Notes: generated by a model not told the origin, from the letters alone. 64,000 nucleotides of DNA from Rhodococcus rhodochrous (GCF_014854695.1 NZ_CP027557.1:3844001-3908000), one strand, 5' to 3'. Counted from the first letter of the stretch, positions 17,815 to 26,747 are shown. Program-made: numbers and translations.

Positions 17815-19500
17815 ATGCAACGGACCGTATCCGAGACGGAGGATTCACGGGTCGGCACAGTGCCCAATGGTGCACGGATCAGCACAACAGCAGGTGAGAC
17901 GAGAAATCATGTCGCCGTGCGGCTCGTGGGTGCGCAGTGCGTGGCCGTCCTCGTGTGGGCGCTGGCGGTGGTGTCGGGGGCGTCCGTGGGGGTGGCCTGT
18001 GCGATCGCCGTGCCGTCGGCCGCGCTGTGCCTCGTGCGGATCGGCGGGCGCGGCACAGCCGAATGGATCGCGACCGTTCTGCGCCGACGCACGGAGGCTG
18101 TCCCCGTCTCGGGTGTCCTCCGCGACTTCCATGTCGGGTCGGCGGTCCCGGTGGGGGTGCGATGGGACGGCCCGTACGCGACCGTCGTTCTCGAGCTGAC
18201 CTCCCAGGCCGGCGCGATCACCCGGCTCGGGCGCGACAGCGAGGAGACGGGGCGAACCCTTCCTCTCGACGCGATCGCCGCCTGCCTGTACCGGCACGAT
18301 GTCGTTCTGGACGGGATCGATGTCGTGGTGCAGGGGCGCCGGGTTCGCGACTCGACCCCCGCGGGCCACGCCTACGCGCAGTTGCTGGGCCCGCTTCCCG
18401 CCGCGGCCGAACGCACGGTGCGGGTGGTGCTCCGACTCGATGTCACGTCCTGCGCGGCCGCTGCCGCCCGTAGAGGCGGAGGCTCCGAAGGTGCGGCCCG
18501 GACCGTCGTCGCGGCGGCGCGGCGCGTGATCCGCGCGCTCGGCGACGCCGGGTACGGTGCGCGACTGCTCACCGCGAGCGAGATCGAACAGGCCGCGCTG
18601 CGTATCTCCCACGGGGTGCCGGCGACGGAGTGGGCCCCGACGCACCGGCACGTCGCCCTGTCCTCCGCCTTCGACTCGGGCGGCACCTTCGATCCCCGAC
18701 GGATCGACCGCCACCACACGGCGGCGATCTGGTCGCATCCGACCCTGGCGTCGACTCTGGTCCTCCGGTTGCGACCGGGTGATGACGGGTCGGTTCGGGT
18801 CGGGGCGCTGGCACGGTTCACCACGCGCGAGGCGGACGTCCCCTCGGTGGCCGGGCTGCTCCCGGCGTACGGACGTCACGCCGAACTTCTCACAGCGGCA
18901 CTGCCCCTCGGGGTTCCGCAGCTGGAGGACCGGGTTCCGTTGCGCGAATCGCGCACCGGGGAACTCGACGCCCTCGCTCTTCCGGCCGGTGGGTGTGGGC
19001 AGCTCGTCGGATCGGACGACGCCGGTCGCGCCGTCACCGCGCGTCTCACCGGTCCCGGAGTCCGCTCGGTCCACATCGCGGGTGAGTTGTATCTCGCCCA
19101 GCAGGTGGTCTTCCGCGCCGTCGCGGTGGGGGCGCGGGTCGTCGTCCACACCGACCGCCCCGGCGCGTGGCGCGGCCTGGTCGGATCCGCGGCCGGACCC
19201 GACCGGCTGCGTCTGGCGGGCGAGTACGCGGGCGACCGCGATTTCGACACGGTCGTCTACGACGGCGTCCCGCCCACCTCGTCCGTGCCGCACGCGACCG
19301 CGATCCACGTGCACATCCATCCGGACGGATGGCCGCGCGAGCGCCCCACGGTGTCGTTGCTCCAACCCGGAGCGGCCGGGGACCGTGTCGTGCTCACGGC
19401 GGGCGACGAACGCACGCCCCTCACACTCGTGACGATCGCGGCGGAGAGCACCCATCTCGGCCGGTCGCGCATGCCGGATCCGGCGTCTCAGCCGGGATAG
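17815..19500 (+). CDS. eccE: ESX-4 membrane protein EccE
   Basis: 561 residues. Two N-terminal membrane helices (about 36-52 and 56-74) precede a soluble domain typical of EccE, including the VLRDFHVGSAVPVGVRWDG and LPLDAIAACLYRHDVVLDGI regions. EccE sits at the outside of the hexameric ESX complex. The ATG at 17815 lies 4 nt after GGGGGG. M. tuberculosis ESX-4 lacks eccE, while other ESX systems and the extended ESX-4 of M. abscessus have it, so this locus looks complete. The last 13 bp overlap the convergent flavin reductase gene. The call rests on topology, position and family resemblance. Confidence 0.85.
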   Translation: MQRTVSETEDSRVGTVPNGARISTTAGETRNHVAVRLVGAQCVAVLVWALAVVSGASVGVACAIAVPSAALCLVRIGGRGTAEWIATVLRRRTEAVPVSGVLRDFHVGSAVPVGVRWDGPYATVVLELTSQAGAITRLGRDSEETGRTLPLDAIAACLYRHDVVLDGIDVVVQGRRVRDSTPAGHAYAQLLGPLPAAAERTVRVVLRLDVTSCAAAAARRGGGSEGAARTVVAAARRVIRALGDAGYGARLLTASEIEQAALRISHGVPATEWAPTHRHVALSSAFDSGGTFDPRRIDRHHTAAIWSHPTLASTLVLRLRPGDDGSVRVGALARFTTREADVPSVAGLLPAYGRHAELLTAALPLGVPQLEDRVPLRESRTGELDALALPAGGCGQLVGSDDAGRAVTARLTGPGVRSVHIAGELYLAQQVVFRAVAVGARVVVHTDRPGAWRGLVGSAAGPDRLRLAGEYAGDRDFDTVVYDGVPPTSSVPHATAIHVHIHPDGWPRERPTVSLLQPGAAGDRVVLTAGDERTPLTLVTIAAESTHLGRSRMPDPASQPG

Positions 19501-20063
19501 CGGTCGAGAGCGGTTCCGGCGCGGACGGTGCGTGCCCACCACGCGAGCTGGTCGAGCATGCGTTCCGCGCCGTCGATCGCGGCCTCGTCGCTCGTGGTGC
19601 CGTCGGCAGCGAAGGCGTGCTTGACGCGGTGGAAGCTCACCGACTGCCGCACCGGCACCATGTGGACCTCGACGACGACCTGCCGCAACTGCTCGACCGC
19701 GCGCAGGCCGCCGGACAGGCCACCGTAGGAGACGAATCCGACCGGCTTGGTGCGCCATTCACGCTTGACGGTGTCGATGGCCGTCTTCAGCGCGGCGGGA
19801 TAACCGTGGTTGTACTCGGAGGTCACCACCACGAAGGCATCCGCAGCACCGATGCGGCGGGTGAAGGCGTCGGCGTCGGGACCGCCCGAGAGGTCCTGCG
19901 GGAGCGGGGTGTCGGCGAGATCGAGGACGCCGACGTCGAACTCGGGGCGACGCCGCGCGGTGGCCGCGAACCAGTCGGCGACGACCGGCGCGATGCGACC
20001 GGCGCGGACACTCGCGACGACGACCTCGAGGCGGATCGGATCGTTCGGTGCAGCCGTGGTCAT
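19488..20063 (-). CDS. NADPH-dependent FMN reductase family protein
   Basis: 191 residues with a flavodoxin-like fold. It starts with a beta strand and phosphate loop (LEVVVASVRAGRIAPVVADW) and contains the family signature SEYNHGYPAALKTAID. It is expected to reduce FMN or quinones with NAD(P)H in the cytoplasm; the true substrate is unknown. The ATG at 20061-20063 overlaps the TetR stop by 4 nt, so repressor and enzyme form one operon. The end overlaps eccE by 13 bp tail to tail. Confidence 0.9.
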   Translation of the reverse strand: MTTAAPNDPIRLEVVVASVRAGRIAPVVADWFAATARRRPEFDVGVLDLADTPLPQDLSGGPDADAFTRRIGAADAFVVVTSEYNHGYPAALKTAIDTVKREWRTKPVGFVSYGGLSGGLRAVEQLRQVVVEVHMVPVRQSVSFHRVKHAFAADGTTSDEAAIDGAERMLDQLAWWARTVRAGTALDRYPG

Positions 20064-20665
20064 GGGGTCGATCGTAAATGCGGTGCGGCCGAGAGCCCGT
20101 GCGCGAGCAGCGCGGCGAGTTCCCGGTAGGCACGTGCGTCCTCGAGACCGGTTGCCTCGGCCACCTGCCGTTGCTGGATACGCACCATGACCGAGGCGAC
20201 GACGTCGGCGACGAACGCCGCGTGGACGTCGCGCAGTTCGCCGGCCGTGACGCCGTCGGAGATGAGCTGGCGGACGCGGTCGGCGGCGAATCGGGTGTTG
20301 CGTTCGTAGACCTCGCGCGCGACCGGCGTGTGGGCGATGTCCTCCATGAACCGCGTGGAGGCGGGTTCGAGTTCGCGCCCCACGGCCTCGAGATAGACGC
20401 CGATGCGTGCCTGGGCGTCCGCGGCCCGCGCGACGTCGGCCTCGACCCGTTCGGCGGCACCCTTGAAGAAGTGGACGGTCGCCGCGTAGACGAGCCGGTC
20501 CTTGTTCTCCGCGAGTGTGTAGAGCGTCGATTTCGAGCAGCGCAGGCGCGCGGCGATGTCGTCGAGGGTCAGGTGCGCGAAGCCTTCTGCCAGGAACAAC
20601 GCGACCAGATCGTCGAACAGTTGCGCCTGCCGGGCGGTGGGTCGCCGGCTACCGACTCTTGCCAT
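20060..20665 (-). CDS. TetR-family transcriptional regulator
   Basis: 201 residues. An N-terminal TetR helix-turn-helix (LTLDDIAARLRCSKSTLYTL, about 37-56) is followed by a helical ligand-binding half with the AHTPVAREVYERNTRF region. It is divergent from an acyl-CoA dehydrogenase gene and co-operonic with a flavin reductase. The 69-bp divergent gap holds a palindrome suited to its operator, so it probably represses itself, the reductase and the dehydrogenase. The ligand may be an acyl-CoA or a reactive compound; this is a guess from the neighbours. Confidence 0.9.
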   Translation of the reverse strand: MARVGSRRPTARQAQLFDDLVALFLAEGFAHLTLDDIAARLRCSKSTLYTLAENKDRLVYAATVHFFKGAAERVEADVARAADAQARIGVYLEAVGRELEPASTRFMEDIAHTPVAREVYERNTRFAADRVRQLISDGVTAGELRDVHAAFVADVVASVMVRIQQRQVAEATGLEDARAYRELAALLAHGLSAAPHLRSTP

Positions 20666-20670
20666 ACCTA

Positions 20671-20704
20671 AAACAGTACTGCAGTATCGTCCTCAGTACT
20701 ATTT
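20671..20704. promoter_or_regulatory. Probable TetR operator between divergent genes
   Basis: Arms AAACAGTACT (20671-20680) and AGTACTATTT (20695-20704) are inverted repeats matching at 9 of 10 bases around a 14-bp centre. A perfect 10-bp palindrome TACTGCAGTA (20677-20686) overlaps the left arm. This AT-richer patch in GC-rich DNA sits where both promoters must lie. Confidence 0.65.
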
Positions 20705-20734
20705 TCGGTCCCCAGCCTTCCAGGAGGAACCACC

Positions 20735-21877
20735 GTGCCCGTCGAGCGTCTGCTTCCCACCCGCGAGGCCTACGACCTGATCGACCTCACCCGCGACGTC
20801 GCCGACAAGGTACTCGCCCCGCGCGTCGACGAGCACGAGCGCAAGGAGACCTTCCCCGAGGGCGTCTTCCCCGCACTCGGCGCCGCAGGACTGCTGAGCC
20901 TGCCGTACCCCGAGGAGTTCGGCGGCGGCGACCAGCCCTACGAGGTCTACCTGCAGGTCCTCGAGGAACTCGGCGCCCGCTGGGCGGCCGTGGCGGTCGC
21001 GGTGAGCGTGCACGGACTGTCGTGTTTCGCGCTCGCCACCCACGGCACCGACGAGCAGAAGAACAAGTGGCTCCCGGAGATGCTTGGCGGCAACACCATC
21101 GGCGCGTACAGCCTTTCCGAGCCGCAGGCCGGATCCGACGCCGCGGCCCTCGCGTGCCGCGCGAAGCCCGTCGACGGCGGCTACCGCATCACCGGCTCGA
21201 AGGCGTGGATCACCAACGGCGGCAAGGCCGACTTCTACACCCTGTTCGCCCGCACGGCCGACACCGGCAGCAAGGGCATCTCGTGCTTCCTCGTGCCCGC
21301 CGGCACCGAGGGCCTGTCCTTCGGCAAGCCCGAGGAGAAGATGGGCCTGCACGCCATCCCCACCACCTCCGCCCATTACGACGACGCCTTCGTCCCGGCC
21401 GAGCGCCGGATCGGCGTCGAGGGACAGGGACTGCCGATCGCGTTCAGCGCACTGGATTCCGGACGCCTGGGAATCGCCGCCGTCGCGACGGGTCTGGCCC
21501 AGGCCGCGCTCGACGAGGCGACGGCCTACGCCAAGGAACGACAGGCCTTCGGCAAGCGCATCATCGACCACCAGGGCCTCGGGTTCGTCCTCGCCGACAT
21601 GGCCGCGGCCGTCGACTCGGCCCGTGCCACCTATCTCGACGCCGCCCGGCGAAAGGACGCCGGCCTGTCCTACTCGCGACAGGCATCGGTGGCCAAACTC
21701 GTCGCGACGGATGCCGCCATGAAGGTCACGACCGACGCGGTCCAGGTCCTCGGCGGATACGGCTACACCCGCGACTTCCCGGTCGAGCGCTTCATGCGCG
21801 ACGCGAAGATCACCCAGATCTTCGAGGGCACCAATCAGATTCAGCGACTCGTGATCGCACGCTCCCTCGCGGGGTGA
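20735..21877 (+). CDS. Acyl-CoA dehydrogenase
   Basis: 380 residues, the standard size of a short/medium-chain acyl-CoA dehydrogenase, a FAD enzyme that introduces the alpha,beta double bond in fatty or branched acyl-CoA catabolism. The family motifs are YSLSEPQAGSDAAAL and the C-terminal IFEGTNQIQRLVIARSL, with Glu364 at the catalytic-base position. KERQAFGKRI and QVLGGYGYTRDFPVERFMRD are also typical. The GTG at 20735 follows AGGAGGA. It is divergent from the TetR gene and probably controlled by it. The exact substrate cannot be read from the sequence. Confidence 0.95.
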   Translation: MPVERLLPTREAYDLIDLTRDVADKVLAPRVDEHERKETFPEGVFPALGAAGLLSLPYPEEFGGGDQPYEVYLQVLEELGARWAAVAVAVSVHGLSCFALATHGTDEQKNKWLPEMLGGNTIGAYSLSEPQAGSDAAALACRAKPVDGGYRITGSKAWITNGGKADFYTLFARTADTGSKGISCFLVPAGTEGLSFGKPEEKMGLHAIPTTSAHYDDAFVPAERRIGVEGQGLPIAFSALDSGRLGIAAVATGLAQAALDEATAYAKERQAFGKRIIDHQGLGFVLADMAAAVDSARATYLDAARRKDAGLSYSRQASVAKLVATDAAMKVTTDAVQVLGGYGYTRDFPVERFMRDAKITQIFEGTNQIQRLVIARSLAG

Positions 21878-21936
21878 TCGATCGCGAGCCGGAAGTGGCA
21901 GGGGTTCCCGCGGCGAAAGATCGCTAGAGTGCCTGC

Positions 21937-22803
21937 ATGCCGGACGCCCTGGAGCGGCTCACTCCACAGCAACGCCACCTGCTGACGCAACGGTTCGGCC
22001 GCATCGTCGTGGTCACCGACATGAGTTGGGGCCTGGTGTCGACCACCGTCCTCGCGGTCGACACCGACGACGGGCGACTGGTCGTGAAGGCGGGCGGAAC
22101 TCCGGACCGGCACATCGGCCGCGAGATCAGCGCCCACGAACGGTGGACCGCTCCGTGGGTCCGGTGCGGTCGCGCCGCCCGGATGGTGTTCGCCGACCGC
22201 GCGGCGAAACTCGTCGTGACGGAATACCTTCCGGGCCGGCTCGTTCAGGGCACGGCCGCGTCGTCCCGTCCGGACGTCTACGAACAGGCCGGCGCGTTGC
22301 TCGCCCAGTTCCACTGCCAGGAGCGGGTCGTGGACGAGGGGTACGAGCGATCGGCGAACACGAAGACGCTGCGGTGGCTCGCGGCACCGCACCGCATCGG
22401 TCCCGACGTCGCCGGCCGGTTGCGCTCGATGGTCGAGGGGTGGCCGACACCGACGGCCACCCTGGTGCCCACCCACGGCGACTGGCAGAGCCGCAACTGG
22501 CTCGCCGACGACGCCGGCAGGGTGAAGGTGATCGACTTCGGACGTGCCGCGATGCGCCCGGCGGGTGAGGACTTCGAGCGGCTCGCGGTGCGCGAGTTCC
22601 TCCGGGTCCCCGGCGCCGAGGAGGCCTTCCTGCGCGGCTACGGCGAGGATCCCCGTGAGGAGGACGCGTGGTTCCGCCGACGTGTCCGCACGGCGGTCGC
22701 GGTCGCGGTGTGGGCTTTCCATGTGGGCGACGACTGCTACGAGGCCGAGGGCCACCGCATGATCGCCGAGGCGCTCGCTCGTGCGTCGACAGTCGCGCGT
22801 TAA
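21937..22803 (+). CDS. APH-like phosphotransferase family protein
   Basis: 288 residues with a protein-kinase-like aminoglycoside phosphotransferase fold. The ATP-binding lysine strand is GRLVVKAGG. The catalytic loop is HGDWQSRNW with Asp182 and Asn187, and the metal-binding VIDFGRA has Asp200. The substrate may be a small metabolite or sugar; resistance should not be assumed because the family is broad. It follows the acyl-CoA dehydrogenase by 59 nt on the same strand and may be cotranscribed. Confidence 0.85.
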   Translation: MPDALERLTPQQRHLLTQRFGRIVVVTDMSWGLVSTTVLAVDTDDGRLVVKAGGTPDRHIGREISAHERWTAPWVRCGRAARMVFADRAAKLVVTEYLPGRLVQGTAASSRPDVYEQAGALLAQFHCQERVVDEGYERSANTKTLRWLAAPHRIGPDVAGRLRSMVEGWPTPTATLVPTHGDWQSRNWLADDAGRVKVIDFGRAAMRPAGEDFERLAVREFLRVPGAEEAFLRGYGEDPREEDAWFRRRVRTAVAVAVWAFHVGDDCYEAEGHRMIAEALARASTVAR

Positions 22804-22915
22804 CAACTTCTCGACGGATATTTGTCACATTGGCCGAGGTTGCCCGTTACCGGCAGTTTCGCTTGAATCAGCTCTGGACATACGTCCAATTCGTTCTCTA
22901 CACGGAGGTCACCAC
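22804..22915 (+). promoter_or_regulatory. Upstream region of the 21-codon micro-ORF
   Basis: 112 nt. TTGTCA near 22821 and GTTACC 18 nt later form a weak promoter candidate. TGGACATACGTCCA near 22876 is a short inverted repeat. The region is locally less GC-rich than its neighbours and ends in a strong GGAGGT ribosome binding site. Confidence 0.35.
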
Positions 22916-22981
22916 ATGCTTCTCGGTTCGCTCGACGCGCTCATCAGCAACGTCCTCAATTTCCTGGACTGGCTGATCTGA
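22916..22981 (+). CDS. 21-residue amphipathic micropeptide (PorH/PorA-like character)
   Basis: 22 codons including the stop, with ATG 6 nt after GGAGGT. The product starts MLLGSLDALIS and ends NFLDWLI; it has only Asp charges (net about -2). On a helical wheel Leu, Ile, Val and Phe fill about 160-320 degrees, while Asp7, Asp18, Ser11, Asn15, Asn12 and Ser5 fill the opposite side, so it forms a near-perfect amphipathic helix without a signal peptide. A strong terminator follows 17 nt after the stop. A mycolyltransferase gene lies convergent next door. Small acidic helical channel proteins PorA/PorH of corynebacteria share these traits and are mycoloylated on Ser. Homology is not shown; expression is likely, function inferred. 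Confidence 0.6.
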   Translation: MLLGSLDALISNVLNFLDWLI

Positions 22982-22998
22982 CGAGCATGTGAGAACGC

Positions 22999-23040
22999 CC
23001 GAGGGGGTGAGGTCGCGGACCTCACCCCCTCGGTGACTTT
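22999..23040 (+). terminator. Strong intrinsic terminator behind the micro-ORF
   Basis: A perfect 16-bp stem (22999-23014 with 23018-23033) with a 3-nt loop is followed by TGACTTTT. It ends the micro-ORF transcript on the plus strand and may also stop readthrough from the convergent mycolyltransferase. Confidence 0.9.
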
Positions 23041-23060
23041 TCGAGCGCAGCGCTCTCGGC

Positions 23061-24101
23061 TCAGGCGCCGATGGCCTCACCGAGCACGGGCCACGAATCG
23101 TGCAGGGCCTCCTGCCAGTAGCCCCAGGTGTGGGTGCCGTCGGGCCGGACCGAGTAGGTCGCCTCGACCCCGGCTGCGTCCAGCGCACCGCGCAGTCGCG
23201 TCGTGCAGTCGTTCACGCCGGCCTCGATGAGCCCGAGCAGAGCCACATCGGGAAGGACGGCGACACCGTCCTGCTCCCATGCCTTCAATTCGTACGGACC
23301 CGGGACACCACTGCTCGTGGAGACGTACACGGCCTTGCCGCGCAGCTTCTCGGCGTTGAGCACGACATCCTGTTCGGTCCAGTGCTCACCGGCGACCGGT
23401 CCCCACATGTTCTCGACTTCGCCCCCGCCGAACGCGACGACGGTCTCCGCGTAGCGCGAACCGATATCCGACGCGGTCTCGGCGCATCCGCTGTACGAAC
23501 CCACCGCCTGGTAGAGATCGGGCGCCTGCTGCGCCAGAGCCAGCGCCGACGTCGCCGACATCGACACACCGGCGATCGCGTTGCGGCCGCTCGCGCCGAG
23601 CGTCTCGTCGACCACCGACGGGATCTCCTCGGTGAGGAAGGTCGTCCACTTGTTGCGTCCGAGAACGGGATCGTCCTCGAGCCAGTCGGTGTAGTAGCTG
23701 AACGCGCCACCGACCGGAGTGACGACGTTGACGTTCTTGTCACCGAAGAATTCCACGATGTCGGTCTGCTCACGCCAGGTCGCGCGGTCCAGTCCCCCAC
23801 CGGCACCGTTGAGCAGGTAGAAGACCGGTCGCGGCGCGCTCGTGTCGGCCGGGCGCAACACCTGAAGCTCGATGGTGCGTTCCATCGACGGCGAGTACAC
23901 GAACAGCGACCAATCGCGGTCGGTGTGCTTCTCGATGCGTTCGACAGTCGCGCTCTGCGACCGGGTCTCGCCGGTCGCGGCGACCGGGAGATCCTCGGCG
24001 TGGGCGACCGCGGCACCGGGCAGGACCAGCGACGAGACGGCGACCGCCCCGATCGTCCCCATCAACGCAAACCGTCGTGCGCGCACATTCGTTCCCTTCA
24101 T
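23061..24101 (-). CDS. Secreted mycolyltransferase (antigen 85 / corynebacterial Cmyt type), copy 1
   Basis: 346 residues. A signal peptide (about 1-35, cleavage after AHA) precedes an antigen-85-type esterase fold. The nucleophile elbow [12 protein letters not shown] carries Ser180; [12 protein letters not shown] forms the oxyanion region, and the catalytic His is in GTHTWGYW. It transfers mycolic acids to trehalose, arabinogalactan or proteins outside the membrane. The ATG at 24099-24101 overlaps the truA stop (ATGA), which decided this start over TTG two codons earlier. It is the last gene of the ribosomal alpha operon strand and faces the micropeptide gene. Confidence 0.93.
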   Translation of the reverse strand: MKGTNVRARRFALMGTIGAVAVSSLVLPGAAVAHAEDLPVAATGETRSQSATVERIEKHTDRDWSLFVYSPSMERTIELQVLRPADTSAPRPVFYLLNGAGGGLDRATWREQTDIVEFFGDKNVNVVTPVGGAFSYYTDWLEDDPVLGRNKWTTFLTEEIPSVVDETLGASGRNAIAGVSMSATSALALAQQAPDLYQAVGSYSGCAETASDIGSRYAETVVAFGGGEVENMWGPVAGEHWTEQDVVLNAEKLRGKAVYVSTSSGVPGPYELKAWEQDGVAVLPDVALLGLIEAGVNDCTTRLRGALDAAGVEATYSVRPDGTHTWGYWQEALHDSWPVLGEAIGA

Positions 24102-24934
24102 CCGCAACAGCCGGGCGTGATGGGCCCGCGCGTCTCCCGCGTCGCAGCGTTGCGCGCGGCCAGTTCCTCGTCAGCAGGGTAGTCGACGCGGACCAGTGAC
24201 AGGCCGTGGGCCGGTGCCACCGCGACGGACGCCGCACGTTCGCGTTCGTCGAGCAGGGCCGTCATCCACTCGACACTGCGACGCCCTTCCCCCACGGCCA
24301 GGGCGGCACCGACGAGGCTGCGCACCATCGACCAGCAGAAGGCGTCGGCGCTGACGTAGGCGGTGAGGATGTCACCTTCGCGGGTCCAGTCGTATCGCTG
24401 CAGTTCGCGTACGGTCGTTGCACCCTCCCGCCGCTTGCAGAAGGCGGCGAAGTCGTGCAGGCCGAGCAGCGACTGCGACGCGCGTTGCATCGCATCGAGA
24501 TCGACGGCCTTCGGCCACGCGACGGTGTCGCGGGCACGCAACGGTTCGGCGCCGTACACCGCTGTGGTGAGGCGGTATTCGTAATGACGCCGGATCGCCG
24601 AGAACCGCGCGTCGAAATGTTCGGGGGCGACGGAGATCCCGGTGACCCGCACGTCGCGGGGCAGGAACCGCGCGAGACGACGGACCCAGCGCGACGGATC
24701 GTCGGGCAACGCCGCGGTGGGGACGTCGACGTGAGCGACCTGCCCGGACGCGTGCACGCCGGCGTCGGTGCGACCGGCGACGGTGAGCAGCACGGGGGTA
24801 CGGACGATCGCGGAGAGCTTCTCTTCGATCTCCCCGCACACCGTGCGACGTCCTGGTTGCCGTGCCCAGCCGGAGAAGTCGGTGCCGTCGTACGAGATGT
24901 CGAGTCGCAGACGAGTTGTCTCGTGAGAAGCCAC
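24098..24934 (-). CDS. truA: tRNA pseudouridine(38-40) synthase
   Basis: 278 residues. It modifies U38-U40 in the tRNA anticodon stem. It starts [20 protein letters not shown]; the catalytic Asp57 is in GRTDAGVHA, and [11 protein letters not shown] is also typical. I chose the GTG at 24932-24934, which lies directly after a hairpin that contains the likely ribosome binding bases GAGGGCGG. A TTG at 24994 would add 20 residues encoded by the hairpin itself. It follows rplQ, as in many actinobacteria. Confidence 0.93.
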   Translation of the reverse strand: MASHETTRLRLDISYDGTDFSGWARQPGRRTVCGEIEEKLSAIVRTPVLLTVAGRTDAGVHASGQVAHVDVPTAALPDDPSRWVRRLARFLPRDVRVTGISVAPEHFDARFSAIRRHYEYRLTTAVYGAEPLRARDTVAWPKAVDLDAMQRASQSLLGLHDFAAFCKRREGATTVRELQRYDWTREGDILTAYVSADAFCWSMVRSLVGAALAVGEGRRSVEWMTALLDERERAASVAVAPAHGLSLVRVDYPADEELAARNAATRETRGPITPGCCG

Positions 24935-24966
24935 GAGCCCGCCGCCCTCAAAAGGGACGGCGGGCT
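24935..24966 (-). terminator. Hairpin between rplQ and truA that covers the truA start region
   Basis: Arms at 24935-24949 and 24953-24966 pair over about 13 bp with one bulge; TTTT lies in the loop. It could partly terminate transcription after rplQ. It also ties up the GAGGGCGG that precedes the truA GTG. Confidence 0.6.
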
Positions 24967-24999
24967 CGTGAGCTTCAGCAGATGCCGAAACCAAGTGGA

Positions 25000-25554
25000 C
25001 TAGTCCTTCTTGGCCTCGTCCGCCTCGGGTGCGTCGGCAGCCGTGGCGTTGGTGTCCTCGACACCCTCGACGACGGCGTCGGCATTCGCGACCTCGGCGT
25101 CGGTGGCCTCGGCCTCGACGGCCTGGACCGCGTTGTCCTCGGCGGGTGCCTGCGAGGCGGCGACGCGGCGAGCGCGGTCGGCCTCGGAGGTGACGGTCTT
25201 CTCGCGCACCAGCTCGATGATGGCCATGGGGGCGTTGTCGCCCTTGCGCGGCATCGTCTTGATGATGCGGGTGTAGCCGCCGTTGCGGTCCTCGAAGGAG
25301 GGACCGATCTCCGCGAACAGCGAGTGGACGACGTCCTTGTTGCGGATGACCTTCAGCACCTCACGACGCGAGGCCAGGGTGCCGGCCTTGGCGTGCGTGA
25401 CGAGCTTCTCGGCGTACGGGCGCAGGGCCTTGGCCTTGGCCTCGGTGGTGGTGATGCGGCCGTGCTCGAAGAGCGCGGTGGCCAGGTTGGCCATGAGCGC
25501 CTTCTGATGCGAGGCCGATCCGCCGAAGCGGGCGCCCTTCTTGGGCTTGGGCAT
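25000..25554 (-). CDS. rplQ: 50S ribosomal protein L17
   Basis: 184 residues. The conserved core [20 protein letters not shown] to the ELVREKTV region (about 125 residues) is followed by an acidic Ala/Glu/Asp tail of about 55 residues, common in actinobacterial L17. It lies 30 nt downstream of rpoA. Confidence 0.97.
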   Translation of the reverse strand: MPKPKKGARFGGSASHQKALMANLATALFEHGRITTTEAKAKALRPYAEKLVTHAKAGTLASRREVLKVIRNKDVVHSLFAEIGPSFEDRNGGYTRIIKTMPRKGDNAPMAIIELVREKTVTSEADRARRVAASQAPAEDNAVQAVEAEATDAEVANADAVVEGVEDTNATAADAPEADEAKKD

Positions 25555-25584
25555 GATTTTCTCCTAGTAACGGACCGTGAGCTG

Positions 25585-26646
25585 CTACAGCTGCTCGGTC
25601 TCGGCGTAGTCCTCGTTGCCGTCGTTGTCACCGAAGGAGCCGGCCTCGGTATCGCTCCAGGTACCGGTCGCGGCGTCGTAGCCGGCGACGGTGCTGGGAT
25701 CGAACGATGCCGGGCTGTCCTTGAGGGACAGGCCGAGCGAGTGCAGCTTGACCTTGACCTCGTCGATGGACTTCTGGCCGAAGTTGCGGATGTCGAGCAG
25801 GTCGGACTCCGTCCGTGCCACGAGCTCGCCGACGGTGTGGACACCTTCGCGCTTGAGGCAGTTGTAGGACCGGACCGTGAGGTCGAGGTCCTCGATCGGA
25901 AGTCCGAAGGAGGCGATGTGGTCGGCCTCGGCGGGCGAGGGACCGATCTCGATGCCTTCTGCTTCGACGTTCAGCTCACGAGCCAGACCGAAGAGCTCCA
26001 CGAGGGTCTTGCCCGCCGAGGCGAGCGCGTCCCGCGCGCTGATCGAGTTCTTGGTCTCCACGTCGAGAATGAGCCGATCGAAGTCGGTGCGCTGCTCGAC
26101 GCGGGTCGCTTCCACCTTGTACGTCACCTTGAGCACCGGCGAGTAGATCGAGTCGACCGGGATACGGCCGATCTCGGCGCCGGACGCCTTGTTCTGCACG
26201 GCAGGAACATAGCCGCGACCGCGCTCGACGACGAGCTCGATCTCCAGCTTGCCCTTGTCGTTCAGGGTGGCGATGTGCAGATCCGGGTTGTGGATGGTGA
26301 CACCGGCCGGGGGCACGATGTCGCCGGCCGTGACGGTGCCCGGTCCCTGCTTGCGGACGTACATGGTGACCGGCTCGTCCTCTTCCGAGCTCACCACGAG
26401 ACCCTTGAGGTTCAGGATGATGTCGGTGACATCCTCCTTCACGCCGGGAACGGTGGTGAACTCGTGGAGAACGCCGTCGATGCGGATGCTGGTGACAGCG
26501 GCGCCCGGGATCGACGAGAGCAGGGTGCGACGAAGCGAGTTGCCGAGGGTGTACCCGAAGCCAGGCTCGAGCGGCTCGATGACGAACTTCGAGCGGTTTT
26601 CAGCGATGACCTCTTCGGTCAGTGTGGGTCGCTGAGAGATGAGCAT
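25585..26646 (-). CDS. rpoA: DNA-directed RNA polymerase alpha subunit
   Basis: 353 residues. The N-terminal dimerisation domain carries [20 protein letters not shown]. After a linker, the C-terminal DNA- and activator-binding domain carries [21 protein letters not shown]. An acidic tail closes the protein. It lies between rpsD and rplQ, the standard alpha operon order, with a 101-nt gap to rpsD. Confidence 0.98.
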   Translation of the reverse strand: MLISQRPTLTEEVIAENRSKFVIEPLEPGFGYTLGNSLRRTLLSSIPGAAVTSIRIDGVLHEFTTVPGVKEDVTDIILNLKGLVVSSEEDEPVTMYVRKQGPGTVTAGDIVPPAGVTIHNPDLHIATLNDKGKLEIELVVERGRGYVPAVQNKASGAEIGRIPVDSIYSPVLKVTYKVEATRVEQRTDFDRLILDVETKNSISARDALASAGKTLVELFGLARELNVEAEGIEIGPSPAEADHIASFGLPIEDLDLTVRSYNCLKREGVHTVGELVARTESDLLDIRNFGQKSIDEVKVKLHSLGLSLKDSPASFDPSTVAGYDAATGTWSDTEAGSFGDNDGNEDYAETEQL

Positions 26647-26747
26647 CTGTTGCCTCCTTGTGGGCGTCCGCCATATGACGCCCTAGTGGAATGGAGCGGT
26701 GTCCTCCCGCCCGGACGGACCGGAGGACACCACGACACCGAAGTGTC

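Noticed and set aside
21937-22803. Aminoglycoside resistance gene
   Set aside because: Only the general APH fold motifs are visible. The family covers many metabolic kinases and there is no mobile element or resistance context.
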